From assembly GCA_964196155.1 (NCBI GenBank), contig CAXMRP010000134.1, forward strand, positions 1 to 52,316: 52,316 bases of DNA, read 5' to 3'. Every line of letters starts with the position of its first letter. Within the stretch, counting starts at the first letter, position 1. A model generated the notes under the pieces. The model worked only from the letters and a program-made list of their open reading frames with translations. It was not told the DNA's origin and did not search any database. This stretch comes from CAXMRP01 sp964196155 (GTDB taxonomy: Bacteria > Pseudomonadota > Alphaproteobacteria > Rhizobiales > Afifellaceae). Both the position numbers and the translations under genes were made by a program. Shown piece by piece: positions 34,263 through 43,296 of this stretch.

Positions 34263-35147
34263 CTAACCCTTCAACCCGGCCAGCACAACGCCGCGGATGA
34301 TGTAGCGCTGGAACACCAGGAACACGATCAGTGTCGGGATCGTTGCCAGACTGGCGCCGGTCATGATCAGTTCCCATTCGACCTGCTGTTCCACCGAGAA
34401 CGTCGTGAGTCCGACCGGCAGCGTGTAAAGTTCATAGCTGGTGGTGACGATCAGCGGCCAGATGAACGCCGTCCAGTTGCCGAGAAACACGAAGATCGCC
34501 AGCGCCGACAGGGCCGGGGTAACCAGCGGCATGGCGATTTTCCACCAGATCTCGAATTCGTTGAGCCCGTCGACCCGTGCCGCATCGAGAAAATCATCCG
34601 GCACCGATTCAAAAAACTGCTTCATCAAAAACGTCCCGAACGCCGTCATCATGCCCGGAAACATGATGCCCCAATACGAGTCCAGCCAGCCGAATGTCTT
34701 CGACATCAGGTACCACGGGATCACCAGCATTTCGGTCGGGATCATCAGCGTCGACAGGATCGCGATGAAGACGAAATAGCGGCCGCGAAAGCGGAATTTG
34801 CACAAGGTGTAGCCGACGAGTGCGTCAAAAAAGACGTTCGACACCGTCACCGTTGTCGCCACGAACAGCGAGTTCCAGAACCATTTGAAAAACCGCCCGT
34901 CGCCCAGAACATATGCGTAGTTTTCCAACGTCGGCTCATTGGAAATGAGCCGCAGGTCATAGACCTCGTGGGGAAATTTCAGCGATGTCGAAATCATGAA
35001 GGCGAGCGGCATGATCATCACGATCCCGCCAAGAAACAGCAGCGTCCAGCGGATCACCTTGCCCGGATCGATCGACGGTTTGTAATACCGGTCCACAGCG
35101 GATCCTGCCGCCGCAATCGGCGCATTTGTGTCGGTGGCCGCCATCAC
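34263..35147 (-). CDS. MalG-type ABC permease
   Basis: Inner-membrane permease of a CUT1-class importer, 294 residues and six predicted helices. The EAA loop is DFLDAARVDGLNEFEIWWKI, and NWTAFIWPLIVTTSYELYTL is the usual conserved segment after it. A polar N-terminal leader of about 30 residues precedes the first helix. The ATG overlaps the stop of the partner permease by four bases. It pairs with the MalF-type permease upstream and the ATPase two genes downstream. Confidence 0.88.
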   Translation of the reverse strand: MMAATDTNAPIAAAGSAVDRYYKPSIDPGKVIRWTLLFLGGIVMIMPLAFMISTSLKFPHEVYDLRLISNEPTLENYAYVLGDGRFFKWFWNSLFVATTVTVSNVFFDALVGYTLCKFRFRGRYFVFIAILSTLMIPTEMLVIPWYLMSKTFGWLDSYWGIMFPGMMTAFGTFLMKQFFESVPDDFLDAARVDGLNEFEIWWKIAMPLVTPALSALAIFVFLGNWTAFIWPLIVTTSYELYTLPVGLTTFSVEQQVEWELIMTGASLATIPTLIVFLVFQRYIIRGVVLAGLKG

Positions 35148-36040
35148 CGGTCCCTCATGATGCGCAGCTGGATCAGCGATACGACCAGAAGCACCGTGAA
35201 CAGGATCACCGTTTGCGCTGCCGCATAGCCCATGTCGAAGGCATTGAATGCGGTATCATAGATCAACAGCACCAGCGGCTTGGTGGAATTGAGCGGCCCG
35301 CCAGGATCGTTCGTCGTCATGTTGAAGACGTGATCGAAAATCCGCAAAAACCCGATCGAGGAAAACACGACCAAAAATACCAGCGTCGGCTTCAACAGCG
35401 GCAAGGTGATTTCCCAAAGGATCGTCCAGGTCGATACCCCGTCGATGCGCGCCGCCTCATAGTAAGACGTCGGTATGGCCCGCAATCCGGCCATGAAAAT
35501 GATGATCTGAAAGCCCAGCCCGGCCCAGATTGCCGGGGCCAGAACCGCCGGTAGCGCCCGGGTAGTGGAGGCCAGAAATGGCTGCTGCACCATGCCGAAC
35601 GAGGCCATGACATTGTTGAACACGCCGACCGGCACCGGCTGGTAGAACCATCGCCACACCCAGGCCATGGCCACGGCAGTGGTCAGGAACGGCAAGAAAT
35701 AAAGCGCCCGGATCAGCCCGTGCAGAAAGCGGACCTGATCGAGATAATAGGCAATGACAAAGGACAGCAGGAGGCTGACCGGCGTACCGATGAACAGGTA
35801 GATGAAGGTGTTGGCGAACACCTTCCAGAAGATCGGATCGGCAAACAGCTTGGCGTAATTGTCGATGCCGACCCACTGGCGAGAGCCAAGCAGGTTCCAG
35901 TCCTGAAACGACAGGTAAAAGGCGTTGAAAGTCGGATAAAAACGGATGGCGGAATAAAAAATGACCGGCAGAAACAGGAAGCCCCATACCCACAGGACGC
36001 GTTTCCCGCTGATTGTCAGCCCGTTGTACCAGCCGTGCAT
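35144..36040 (-). CDS. MalF/UgpA-type ABC permease
   Basis: Partner permease of the same importer, 298 residues. The first helix is VLWVWGFLFLPVIFYSAIRF, followed by the typical FNAFYLSFQDWNLLG. The EAA loop reads TSYYEAARIDGVSTWTILWE, and DPGGPLNSTKPLVLLIYDTA resembles the GGPxxxT region of sugar permeases. It lies 99 bases downstream of the binding-protein gene, with a stem-loop between them. Confidence 0.88.
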   Translation of the reverse strand: MHGWYNGLTISGKRVLWVWGFLFLPVIFYSAIRFYPTFNAFYLSFQDWNLLGSRQWVGIDNYAKLFADPIFWKVFANTFIYLFIGTPVSLLLSFVIAYYLDQVRFLHGLIRALYFLPFLTTAVAMAWVWRWFYQPVPVGVFNNVMASFGMVQQPFLASTTRALPAVLAPAIWAGLGFQIIIFMAGLRAIPTSYYEAARIDGVSTWTILWEITLPLLKPTLVFLVVFSSIGFLRIFDHVFNMTTNDPGGPLNSTKPLVLLIYDTAFNAFDMGYAAAQTVILFTVLLVVSLIQLRIMRDR

Positions 36041-36079
36041 GGATGGCCGCCTTGGGTCTTGTTTGCCTGAATTTTGCCG

Positions 36080-36102
36080 GTGCCGGCGGTCTAAGCCGGC
36101 AC
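36080..36102 (-). promoter_or_regulatory. Stem-loop after the binding-protein gene
   Basis: GTGCCGGC and GCCGGCAC form a perfect eight-base-pair stem with a seven-base loop, 37 bases after the stop of the binding-protein gene and 39 before the permease start. There is no strong U-tract. Likely an mRNA processing or stability element. Confidence 0.55.
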
Positions 36103-36139
36103 AGGATACGCAATCGGTTACGTGGTGATCAGTTGGCGA

Positions 36140-37396
36140 TCACTTGTAATATTCGTCGAGGATTTTCTGCTCGGTTTCCGCCGCTTCGGCGAGCGCATCG
36201 GCCGTTGTGGCATCTTCCAGGACGATCCTGTTCACCGTATCGATCAGCACCTGCCGTTGACCGGATTCGTTGGCGAATATGGTCGTGTTGGCGTAGCCAA
36301 GGCCACGGATGAAGGCGCCATATTTGTCGTGCATCTTGTTGGCGTCGGTCAGTGCCGCAGCCGGATCCGCCGGCAGTTCGCCGACCGTATCGAGCCAGAT
36401 CTGCATGGCCTCCGGCGAGGTAACATATTTGATGAATTTGACCGCCGCGTCGTGCTTTTCACCTTTAGCCTTGGTCGTGACGGCATTGACCCAGTAGCTG
36501 GAGTAATTCGACTTCACCCCTTCATCGGAGGCCGGCAGTTCCGCCACCGCCCATTTCAGGCCGCGGGTCCGGTCCAGCGCACCGATACGGAATGACCCGT
36601 CGATATGCATGCCGGCGCGGCCAGCCTTGAACGCCGCCTGGGGCTCGTCCATGAAGCCGATCTGGCTGACCCCGTGTTCGGAAATCAGGCCGGTATAAAA
36701 GTCGAGCGCCGCACGACCGGCTTCGGTGTTGTAGTTCACCGTCTTGTAGTCATCCAAATATGGGTCGCCGCCAAACTGGCGCACCAGCACCTCGCGAAAC
36801 CAATGGTGATCCTGCGCGGTCATGCCCATGGTGATGCCGACCTGGGTGATATTACCGGCGCCGTCCTTTTTCGTCAGCTTCTTGGCCGTTTTAACCAGTT
36901 CGCTGAGTGTCGCCGGCGGGCCGGAAATCCCGGCTTCATCGAACAGGCTGGTATTGTAGAACAGCGCCAGGCTGCGCACCGCCGTTGGCAGCGCATAATA
37001 GGCATCGCCCCGCTTCATCGCCGACACCATCGGGAAGAATTTCTTTTCGATCTCGGCTGCCGGAAACACGTCGGTCGGCAGCGGCTGGATCAATTCGGCG
37101 TTGATATAATCGTTCAGCCAGCCATAGAACAGCTGCACCACATCGGGGCCCTGGCCAGCAGGAATCGCGGCTGCGACCTTGGTGCGATAATCCGCATAGG
37201 GAAAATGGGTCATCTTGACCGTGATATCCGGGTTGGCCTTTTCGAAATTCTCGATCAAGGTGGTCATCGCCTTGATGCGGGCCTCGAAGAAATACTGCCA
37301 ATATTCAATTTCGACGGCTTTTGCGGATACGCTGCTCATTGCGAGCGCCAGCCCGAATGCCGTTCCGGCAAGGTTTCGTTTTACAATCGATATCAT
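36140..37396 (-). CDS. Periplasmic sugar-type binding protein (family 1)
   Basis: Receptor of the importer, 418 residues, with a Sec signal peptide (MISIVKRNLAGTAFGLALAM, cleavage likely after AKA). The mature start VEIEYWQYFFEARIKAMTTL and segments such as NPDITVKMTHFPYADYRTKV and AGQGPDVVQLFYGWLNDYIN are typical for CUT1-class receptors, which bind sugars, glycerol phosphates and other polyhydroxy compounds. The ATG at 37396 has GAGGGAAG about three bases upstream; the longer frame to 37429 adds 11 polar residues ahead of the signal and is less likely. It is divergent from the PIG-L gene across a short promoter gap. Ligand unknown. Confidence 0.87.
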   Translation of the reverse strand: MISIVKRNLAGTAFGLALAMSSVSAKAVEIEYWQYFFEARIKAMTTLIENFEKANPDITVKMTHFPYADYRTKVAAAIPAGQGPDVVQLFYGWLNDYINAELIQPLPTDVFPAAEIEKKFFPMVSAMKRGDAYYALPTAVRSLALFYNTSLFDEAGISGPPATLSELVKTAKKLTKKDGAGNITQVGITMGMTAQDHHWFREVLVRQFGGDPYLDDYKTVNYNTEAGRAALDFYTGLISEHGVSQIGFMDEPQAAFKAGRAGMHIDGSFRIGALDRTRGLKWAVAELPASDEGVKSNYSSYWVNAVTTKAKGEKHDAAVKFIKYVTSPEAMQIWLDTVGELPADPAAALTDANKMHDKYGAFIRGLGYANTTIFANESGQRQVLIDTVNRIVLEDATTADALAEAAETEQKILDEYYK

Positions 37397-37513
37397 GACT
37401 TCCCTCATCTCTCCCATTGCGTCCGCCATTGATCATCGGAAATTTGATAGTGATGTATTTTGACGGGTAGACAGGCAGCGTAATTCGGATTTCGAGCGCG
37501 GGGAGGGTCACAA

Positions 37514-40042
37514 GTGCCAAAAAAACAGGCAATATCCAGACGACTTGACGCCACCGCAAGGCAGCGGGACGCCGACCGGATCGCATATCAGCGGCAACGG
37601 CCGCGGCTTGTCATCCTGTGGCGGGCACTGGCGCCGCTGCGTTCGCTCGTCACCTTCATGAACACCGGTGCCCATCCCGACGATGAAACGAGCGCCATGC
37701 TGACGGCCCTGTCCTTGCGCGATGGCGTGCGGATTTCCTTTGCCTGCGCCAATCGCGGCGAGGGCGGGCAGAACAATCTCGGCACCGAAAGCGGCGCTGA
37801 TCTGGGGGCGATCCGAACTCGTGAAATGGAGGCCGCCGCCGCCCAGGCCAACCTGTCGCTATACTGGCTGTCGACAGCACCGGATGACACGCTGTTCGAT
37901 TTCGGCTTTTCAAAAAATGGTGATGAGACCTTCGCACACTGGGGAAAGGAAAGAACGCTGGAGAGGCTGGTGGCGATCATCCGCCAGGACCGGCCTGATA
38001 TCATCTGCCCGACTTTCCTCGATGTCCCCGGTCAGCACGGCCACCACCGCGCCATGACGCAGGCTGCCATCGAGGCGGTGCGGTTGGCTGCCGATCCGGC
38101 GGCTTTCCCCGATCAGATTGCCGATGGCCTGACCCCCTGGCAGGTGCACAAGGTCTACCTGCCGGCCTGGTCCGGCGGCGGGCGCTCCTAAGACGATACC
38201 GAACCGCCGCCCAATGCCACGACGATCGTGGAAAGCGGTGATACCGATCCGGTGCTTGGCGCCACTTATGCCCAGATCGGCGAATGGTCACGGGCCTTTC
38301 ACAAGACACAAGGCATGGGGGCGTGGATCGATGCCGGACCGTGCCCGTGGCCGCTTCACCTGGCCTCGGTGGCCGCAGGATCGACCGGCAACGAGGCGAA
38401 CATTCATGACGGCCTGCCACGTACCCTCGCCGATCTGGCGGCGCAGACATCTGGTGTTGAACTGGCCGCGGCGCTGGCGGACTGCAACCAGCAGATCGAC
38501 CACTTGCTTGGCGCCTGGCCGGACGCCAACAAGATCGCAGCGAACGCGGCAGCGGCTTTGACGGCGCTGAGAAATGCCCAAGCGCTGATGACGCCCGGCG
38601 ACGATGATCGCTTTGGCCACCGGTTGATCCGAAAAGAGCAGGAACTGTCCCGCCTGCTGTTTGTCGCAAGCGGTCTGGATTTTGCCATCGAACCGGTGCC
38701 GGCGGTGGCGACGCCTGGCAGCCGGGTGGTTTTTCGGACGCACATCGATCGGCCAGCACACGATAATCCTGCGGGCGAAAGCGGACGGTTCGCGGTGGGG
38801 CTCAATGCCCCGGCGTCATGGCAGGTCGAGAACACCGACGATGGGCAGGCACTGCTTGTCGCCGATGATGCGCGGCCGAGCGATCCGTATCCGGTCCACT
38901 ATGACCCGCTGGTCTGTCAGGAAGCGGTTTTCGCCACCGTCGAATTTACAAGCCACGGCGCAACCGCCCGGATCGATGTGCCGTTGACCCCGCGCTTGAC
39001 CATCGTGCCGACGGTCACCGTGCGCGCCGACCCGGATGCGATCATCATCAATCGCGCCAAAGCCGGGGCTGATACCAGCCCGCAATTCCAGATCGCGCTT
39101 GGCGTGCACGGGACGGCCAATTATGGCGGCCCGGACCACCGCGCCCGGGTCGGCCTTGAAACCGAACCCGGCTGGCAGGCGCGGATCGCGGAGCGGGCCG
39201 ATGCCATATCGGTGATGCTCACACCGCCTCCCGGTCAAACTGGTGCCCCGGCGGACGGTCTTGCCGAGTTCGCTATCACGCTGGACGGTGCCCCTGCGCA
39301 AAAATTGATGGCGGCGGACTATGCGCACACCGGGCCGGTCATGCGCTGCACACCGGCAATCGTCCGGGTGCGAACGCTTCATGCGGCGTTCCCGCCCGAT
39401 CTCAAACTGGCCTATGTCGGCGGCGGACACGACAAGGTTGCCGGCGCCTTGACCAGCATCGGACTGGCCGTCGACGGGCTGGACGAGGCCGCTTTCGCAG
39501 CCGCCAACCTTGCTGACTTCGATACGATAGTGATCGGAATATTCGCTTTCGGCGAGCGCGATGACCTCAAGGCCCGTTGCGCCGATCTGCACGACTGGGT
39601 CCGTTCCGGCGGCAATCTGGTCACACTCTATCATCGGCCGTGGGATGGTTGGGAGCCCGATAAGACACCGCCGGCGTTCCTCAAGATCGGCCAGCCATCG
39701 CTGCGCTTCCGGGTTACCGACGAGGCGGCCCAGATCACCCACCTTGATCCTCGACATCGACTGTTGAACTGGCCCAACCAGATCACTCCGGCCGACTGGG
39801 ACGGCTGGCACAAGGAGCGCGGGCTCTATTTCGCCAGCCAGTGGGATCCGGTCTACCAGCCGCTTCTGTCGATGGCCGACGCTGATGAAGCCCTGCTGGA
39901 GGGCGGTCTGCTGACCGCCAGCATCGGCAAGGGCACCCACACCCACACCAGCCTGATCTTGCACCACCAGATGGACCACCTCGTGCCGGGCGCATTCCGG
40001 CTGATGGCCAATCTCGTTGCCGCTGGGCAACCGGCAACATGA
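37514..40042 (+). pseudogene. Large PIG-L deacetylase gene interrupted by a stop codon
   Basis: One continuous frame of 842 codons cut by TAA at 38189-38191 (codon 226). Both halves match a large PIG-L protein and stay in the same frame, so a single Tyr-to-stop change (TAC to TAA, in GRS-stop-DDTEPP) explains it. The N-terminal half carries the zinc motif GAHPDDETS (about residues 52-60) and a late His in VPGQHGHHRA, as in LmbE/PIG-L deacetylases. The C-terminal part (about 640-840) resembles a ThuA/glutaminase-like fold (KLAYVGGGHDKVAGALTSIG, GGNLVTLYHRPWDGW). The GTG start at 37514 follows GGGAGGG. The intact enzyme would probably remove N-acyl groups from an amino sugar or conjugate. A sequencing error is possible. 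Confidence 0.75.
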
Positions 40043-40085
40043 TTTCTGATACTTTGGAATCGCCGCTTTGTGGCACGATCTGCGC

Positions 40086-40165
40086 ATGTCCCGGTCACAG
40101 ATCATCACCCTTGACGTTGCCATTGTCATGCCTGTCTACAACGGCGCCAGATATCTGTTGGCCAC
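40086..40165 (+). pseudogene. Family 2 glycosyltransferase, N-terminal fragment
   Basis: From the ATG at 40086 the frame reads MSRSQIITLDVAIVMPVYNG and then ARYLL before homology stops. This is the start of a GT2 glycosyltransferase (the VxIVMPVYNGARYL strand and UDP-binding loop). Only about 25 residues remain before the frame runs into the 3' end of the convergent FAD/Fe-S dehydrogenase gene. No ribosome binding site of quality and no other GT2 segment were found. Confidence 0.5.
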
Positions 40166-40189
40166 AAACGATACTTCCCGGCAAGCGTG

Positions 40190-43144
40190 TTACGTGCGCG
40201 CGTCGTTTTCCCGGATGGCTTGCGCAAGAACCTGCACCGGATGGACCGCCTCGCGTCCCGCCCCGTGCGCGATCTGATGCCGGCAGGACGTGCCGGCGGC
40301 GGCAATGATGCTGGACGATGGCGCGGAGCGAACCGCCGGCAGCAGGTCAAGTTCCGCCATATGCATGGAAGCCTCATAAGTTTCCGCCTGATAGCCGAAA
40401 GAGCCGGCCATCCCGCAACATCCCGACTGAATTGGCCGAACCGACAGGCCCGGCACTTTGTCCAAAATCGCCACTGTTGCACCATCGATGCCGAACGATT
40501 TCTGGTGGCAGTGGCCGTGAAGGTGAATTTCTCCTCGCATTGTCGATCGGGTAATCGCCCCAAGGCGGCCTTCGGGTTCCCGCGCCAGGAATTCGTCCAG
40601 CAGGAAAGTCTGTCTGGCGACAAGCGTCGAGCGTTCGCCCGGCAACACCGCGGCAAGTTCATCGCGAAAGGTCATCAGGCAGCTGGGTTCCAGCCCGAGG
40701 ATCGGGATGCCCTTGGCGGCGAATGGCGCCAGCGCCGCTATCGTCCGCTGCATTTCTTCCCGCGCCCGATCGACACGGCCAACCGACAAATATGTCCGGC
40801 CGCAACACAGCGGCCGGGGCGAAGGGTCATCGGCTTGCGGAAAATGAACCCGGTATCCGGCCGCCACCAGAACCGCAATGCCATCGCGCACGATCTGCGG
40901 TTCAAACCATCGGTTGAACGTATCGGCGAACAGGACGACAGGCCGTCCATCGCCTTCACCAACCGGATCGGCGGTGGCGCCAAACGGATCGGCGGACCAT
41001 GCCGGCAGCGGACGCTTTGCCGTGAGGCCGAACAGTGTCCCAGTCAGATATGCCGCACCCGGAAGCCGCTCCCGCGCCGCCATCAGCCAGCGTACCCGCG
41101 ATGCAAGGGGTGCATAACGCGGCAGGTCGCTGAACAGCCGGTCACGCAGGCTCAGGCCATGTTTTTCCACCCGTGCCGCCTGGGCCTCGATTTTCATCCG
41201 GGCCATGTCGACCCCGGTCGGGCATTCCCGCCGGCAGGCCTTGCACGACACACACAGGCTCATCGCCTCCGCCATGGCGTCAGATGCCAGCGCTTCAGCG
41301 CCCAACTGGCCGGACAAGGCAAGCCGCAGCGCGTTGGCCCGGCCACGGGTCACATGGCGTTCATCCCCGGTCACCCGGAATGACGGGCACATCACCCCGC
41401 CAAATTGTTTCCGGCAGGCGCCATTATTGTTGCACATCTCGGTTGCAGCCTGAAAACCGCTAACCGCCCCCGGCCAGGCCGACCAGTCCAGCGCGGTGGC
41501 GCGTGCCTCGTCGCGATAGTGCGGCCCGAACCGCATCAACTGCCGGTCATCCATCTTCGGCGGCCGGACGATCTTGCCGGGGTTCATCACGCCTTGCGGA
41601 TCGAACCGGTCCTTTATCTGTTCGAATGCGGTGACGATCGGCCGGCCGTACATGAAGGTGTGAAATTCCGACCGGACAATCCCGTCGCCATGTTCGCCCG
41701 AGTGGGAGCCCTTGAAATCGCGCACCAGCGCAAAGGCCTCTTCGGCAATGGCGCGCATCGCCGCCACGTCCTTGTCCTGCTTCAGGTTGAGGATCGGCCG
41801 CACATGCAGGCATCCGACCGCGGCATGGGCGTACCAGGTGCCGGTGGTGCCGTGTTTGGCGAATATCCGCGTCAGGCGCGCGGTATAGTCGGCAAGGTGC
41901 TCCAGCGGCACGGCGCAATCCTCGACGAACGAGACCGGCTTTCCGGCCTGTTTCATCGACATCATGATATTGAGCCCGGCCTTGCGCACTTCGGTCAGCG
42001 CCACCTGCTGAACCGGGTCCGGCACCGGCACCACGCCGCCCCATTTTGCCGACGCCTTGTCCCAGCCAAACCCGAGATCGGCCATCACGCCGGCAAGCTG
42101 GTCGAGGCGGCGGGCATTTTCCCGGCCGTCTTCGGCGAATTCGGTGATTAGCACCGCGTCCGGATCACCACGGACAAGCGCATCGAGTGTGTCCCGGTAA
42201 ATCGGAATATCGCGGCCCAGCGCGATCATCGTCCGGTCCATCAGTTCCAGCGAAACCGGCGCCAGTTCGACCAGATGCCGGGCCGCATCCATCGCCGCGT
42301 GAAACGACCCGAAGTGGCAGATACCGACCGCCCGCCGGACCATGCGCGGTGCAAGCTTCAGTTCAATCTGCGTGGAAAAGGCCAGCGTGCCTTCCGAGCC
42401 GATCAGAATGTCTGCCGGATTGCGGCGGGCTGTGTTCGGCGACAGGGCATCAAGATTATAGCCGCCAACCCGCCGCTGAAGCTTGGGAAAGCGGGCCGCC
42501 ACTTCATCGGCGACACGCTCGCCAATCGAGTGGAGATCGCTCAGCAAGGTCGAACCGGCGGCGTTGTCACTGTCGCAACCGGCATCTGTGATAGCGCCTT
42601 GTTCAAACCGCAGCACTGAGCCGTCAGCGAGCAGGCCGGTGATCGCGTCGACATTGTCACGCATCGTGCCGTAACGCAGCGACCGGCTGCCGCAGGAATT
42701 ATTACCGGCCATGCCGCCGATCGTGGCGCGCGAACCGGTGGAAATATCGACCGGGAACCACAGGCCGGTCGGCTCCAGAAGCCGGTTGAGTTCGTCCAGC
42801 ACCAAACCAGGTTCCACGACACAGCGCCGGGCTTCCGCATCAACCGAAATCAGCCGGTTGAGGTGCCGCGATGTGTCGACGACGATGCCGGTATTGATTG
42901 CCTGCCCGCATTGCGATGTACCGCCGCCGCGCGCCGTCACCGCTATGTCGTTTTCGCCCGCGACATCGAGCACGGTGGCGACATCGGCAACATTTGCCGG
43001 CACCACCACCGCCTGCGGCATCATCTGGTAGGCCGAGGCGTCGGTGGCGTATCGACCGAGCGAAAAAGCGTCGCTCAGGACATCGCCGGCGACCGCATCG
43101 CGCAGCTGCCGCGTCCACTTTGGCCCTTCAGATCGATCGCCCAT
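40190..43144 (-). CDS. FAD/Fe-S 2-hydroxyacid dehydrogenase (GlcD-GlpC fusion, YdiJ-like)
   Basis: Single 984-residue enzyme that probably oxidises a D-2-hydroxyacid (lactate, glycolate or 2-hydroxyglutarate type) and passes electrons to the respiratory chain. The N-terminal FAD domain includes ARGGGTSQCGQAINTGIVVD and GGMAGNNSCGSRSLRYGTMR; the FAD-oxidase C-terminal domain has HSGEHGDGIVRSEFHTFMYG. After residue 600 come Fe-S motifs: CNNNGACRKQFGGVMCPSFR, then CVSCKACRRECPTGVDM. Two cysteine-rich CCG motifs follow (LCCGRTYLSVG, SGCCGMAGSFGYQAETYEAS). It is divergent from a class V aminotransferase, which fits glyoxylate or serine-type metabolism. The exact hydroxyacid is not visible. Confidence 0.87.
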   Translation of the reverse strand: MGDRSEGPKWTRQLRDAVAGDVLSDAFSLGRYATDASAYQMMPQAVVVPANVADVATVLDVAGENDIAVTARGGGTSQCGQAINTGIVVDTSRHLNRLISVDAEARRCVVEPGLVLDELNRLLEPTGLWFPVDISTGSRATIGGMAGNNSCGSRSLRYGTMRDNVDAITGLLADGSVLRFEQGAITDAGCDSDNAAGSTLLSDLHSIGERVADEVAARFPKLQRRVGGYNLDALSPNTARRNPADILIGSEGTLAFSTQIELKLAPRMVRRAVGICHFGSFHAAMDAARHLVELAPVSLELMDRTMIALGRDIPIYRDTLDALVRGDPDAVLITEFAEDGRENARRLDQLAGVMADLGFGWDKASAKWGGVVPVPDPVQQVALTEVRKAGLNIMMSMKQAGKPVSFVEDCAVPLEHLADYTARLTRIFAKHGTTGTWYAHAAVGCLHVRPILNLKQDKDVAAMRAIAEEAFALVRDFKGSHSGEHGDGIVRSEFHTFMYGRPIVTAFEQIKDRFDPQGVMNPGKIVRPPKMDDRQLMRFGPHYRDEARATALDWSAWPGAVSGFQAATEMCNNNGACRKQFGGVMCPSFRVTGDERHVTRGRANALRLALSGQLGAEALASDAMAEAMSLCVSCKACRRECPTGVDMARMKIEAQAARVEKHGLSLRDRLFSDLPRYAPLASRVRWLMAARERLPGAAYLTGTLFGLTAKRPLPAWSADPFGATADPVGEGDGRPVVLFADTFNRWFEPQIVRDGIAVLVAAGYRVHFPQADDPSPRPLCCGRTYLSVGRVDRAREEMQRTIAALAPFAAKGIPILGLEPSCLMTFRDELAAVLPGERSTLVARQTFLLDEFLAREPEGRLGAITRSTMRGEIHLHGHCHQKSFGIDGATVAILDKVPGLSVRPIQSGCCGMAGSFGYQAETYEASMHMAELDLLPAVRSAPSSSIIAAAGTSCRHQIAHGAGREAVHPVQVLAQAIRENDART

Positions 43145-43205
43145 GGGATGCCGGTTTCTTCCGTTCGATATATTGCAGGATCGATGCCGTGACGCACCCT
43201 TGAAA

Positions 43206-43222
43206 ATGGATTATGAATCCAT
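43206..43222. promoter_or_regulatory. Palindrome in a divergent promoter region
   Basis: ATGGATT-ATG-AATCCAT, a perfect seven-base inverted repeat with a three-base centre. It lies 62 bases from the hydroxyacid-dehydrogenase start and 75 bases from the aminotransferase start, so one regulator could control both. No regulator gene is adjacent. Confidence 0.5.
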
Positions 43223-43296
43223 CGTACCCACCGTCAACCCATCGTGAAAGCACCGGAATTTCTGCGATTTCGGCCAACACAGGAATAATCCCGACC

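Noticed and set aside
38189..38191. Programmed readthrough of the TAA in the PIG-L gene
   Set aside because: TAA is the least leaky stop and no readthrough context or recoding structure is seen; a nonsense mutation or sequence error is simpler.
38816..40129. 437-codon open frame on the minus strand
   Set aside because: Antisense to the PIG-L gene, whose two halves carry recognisable domains.
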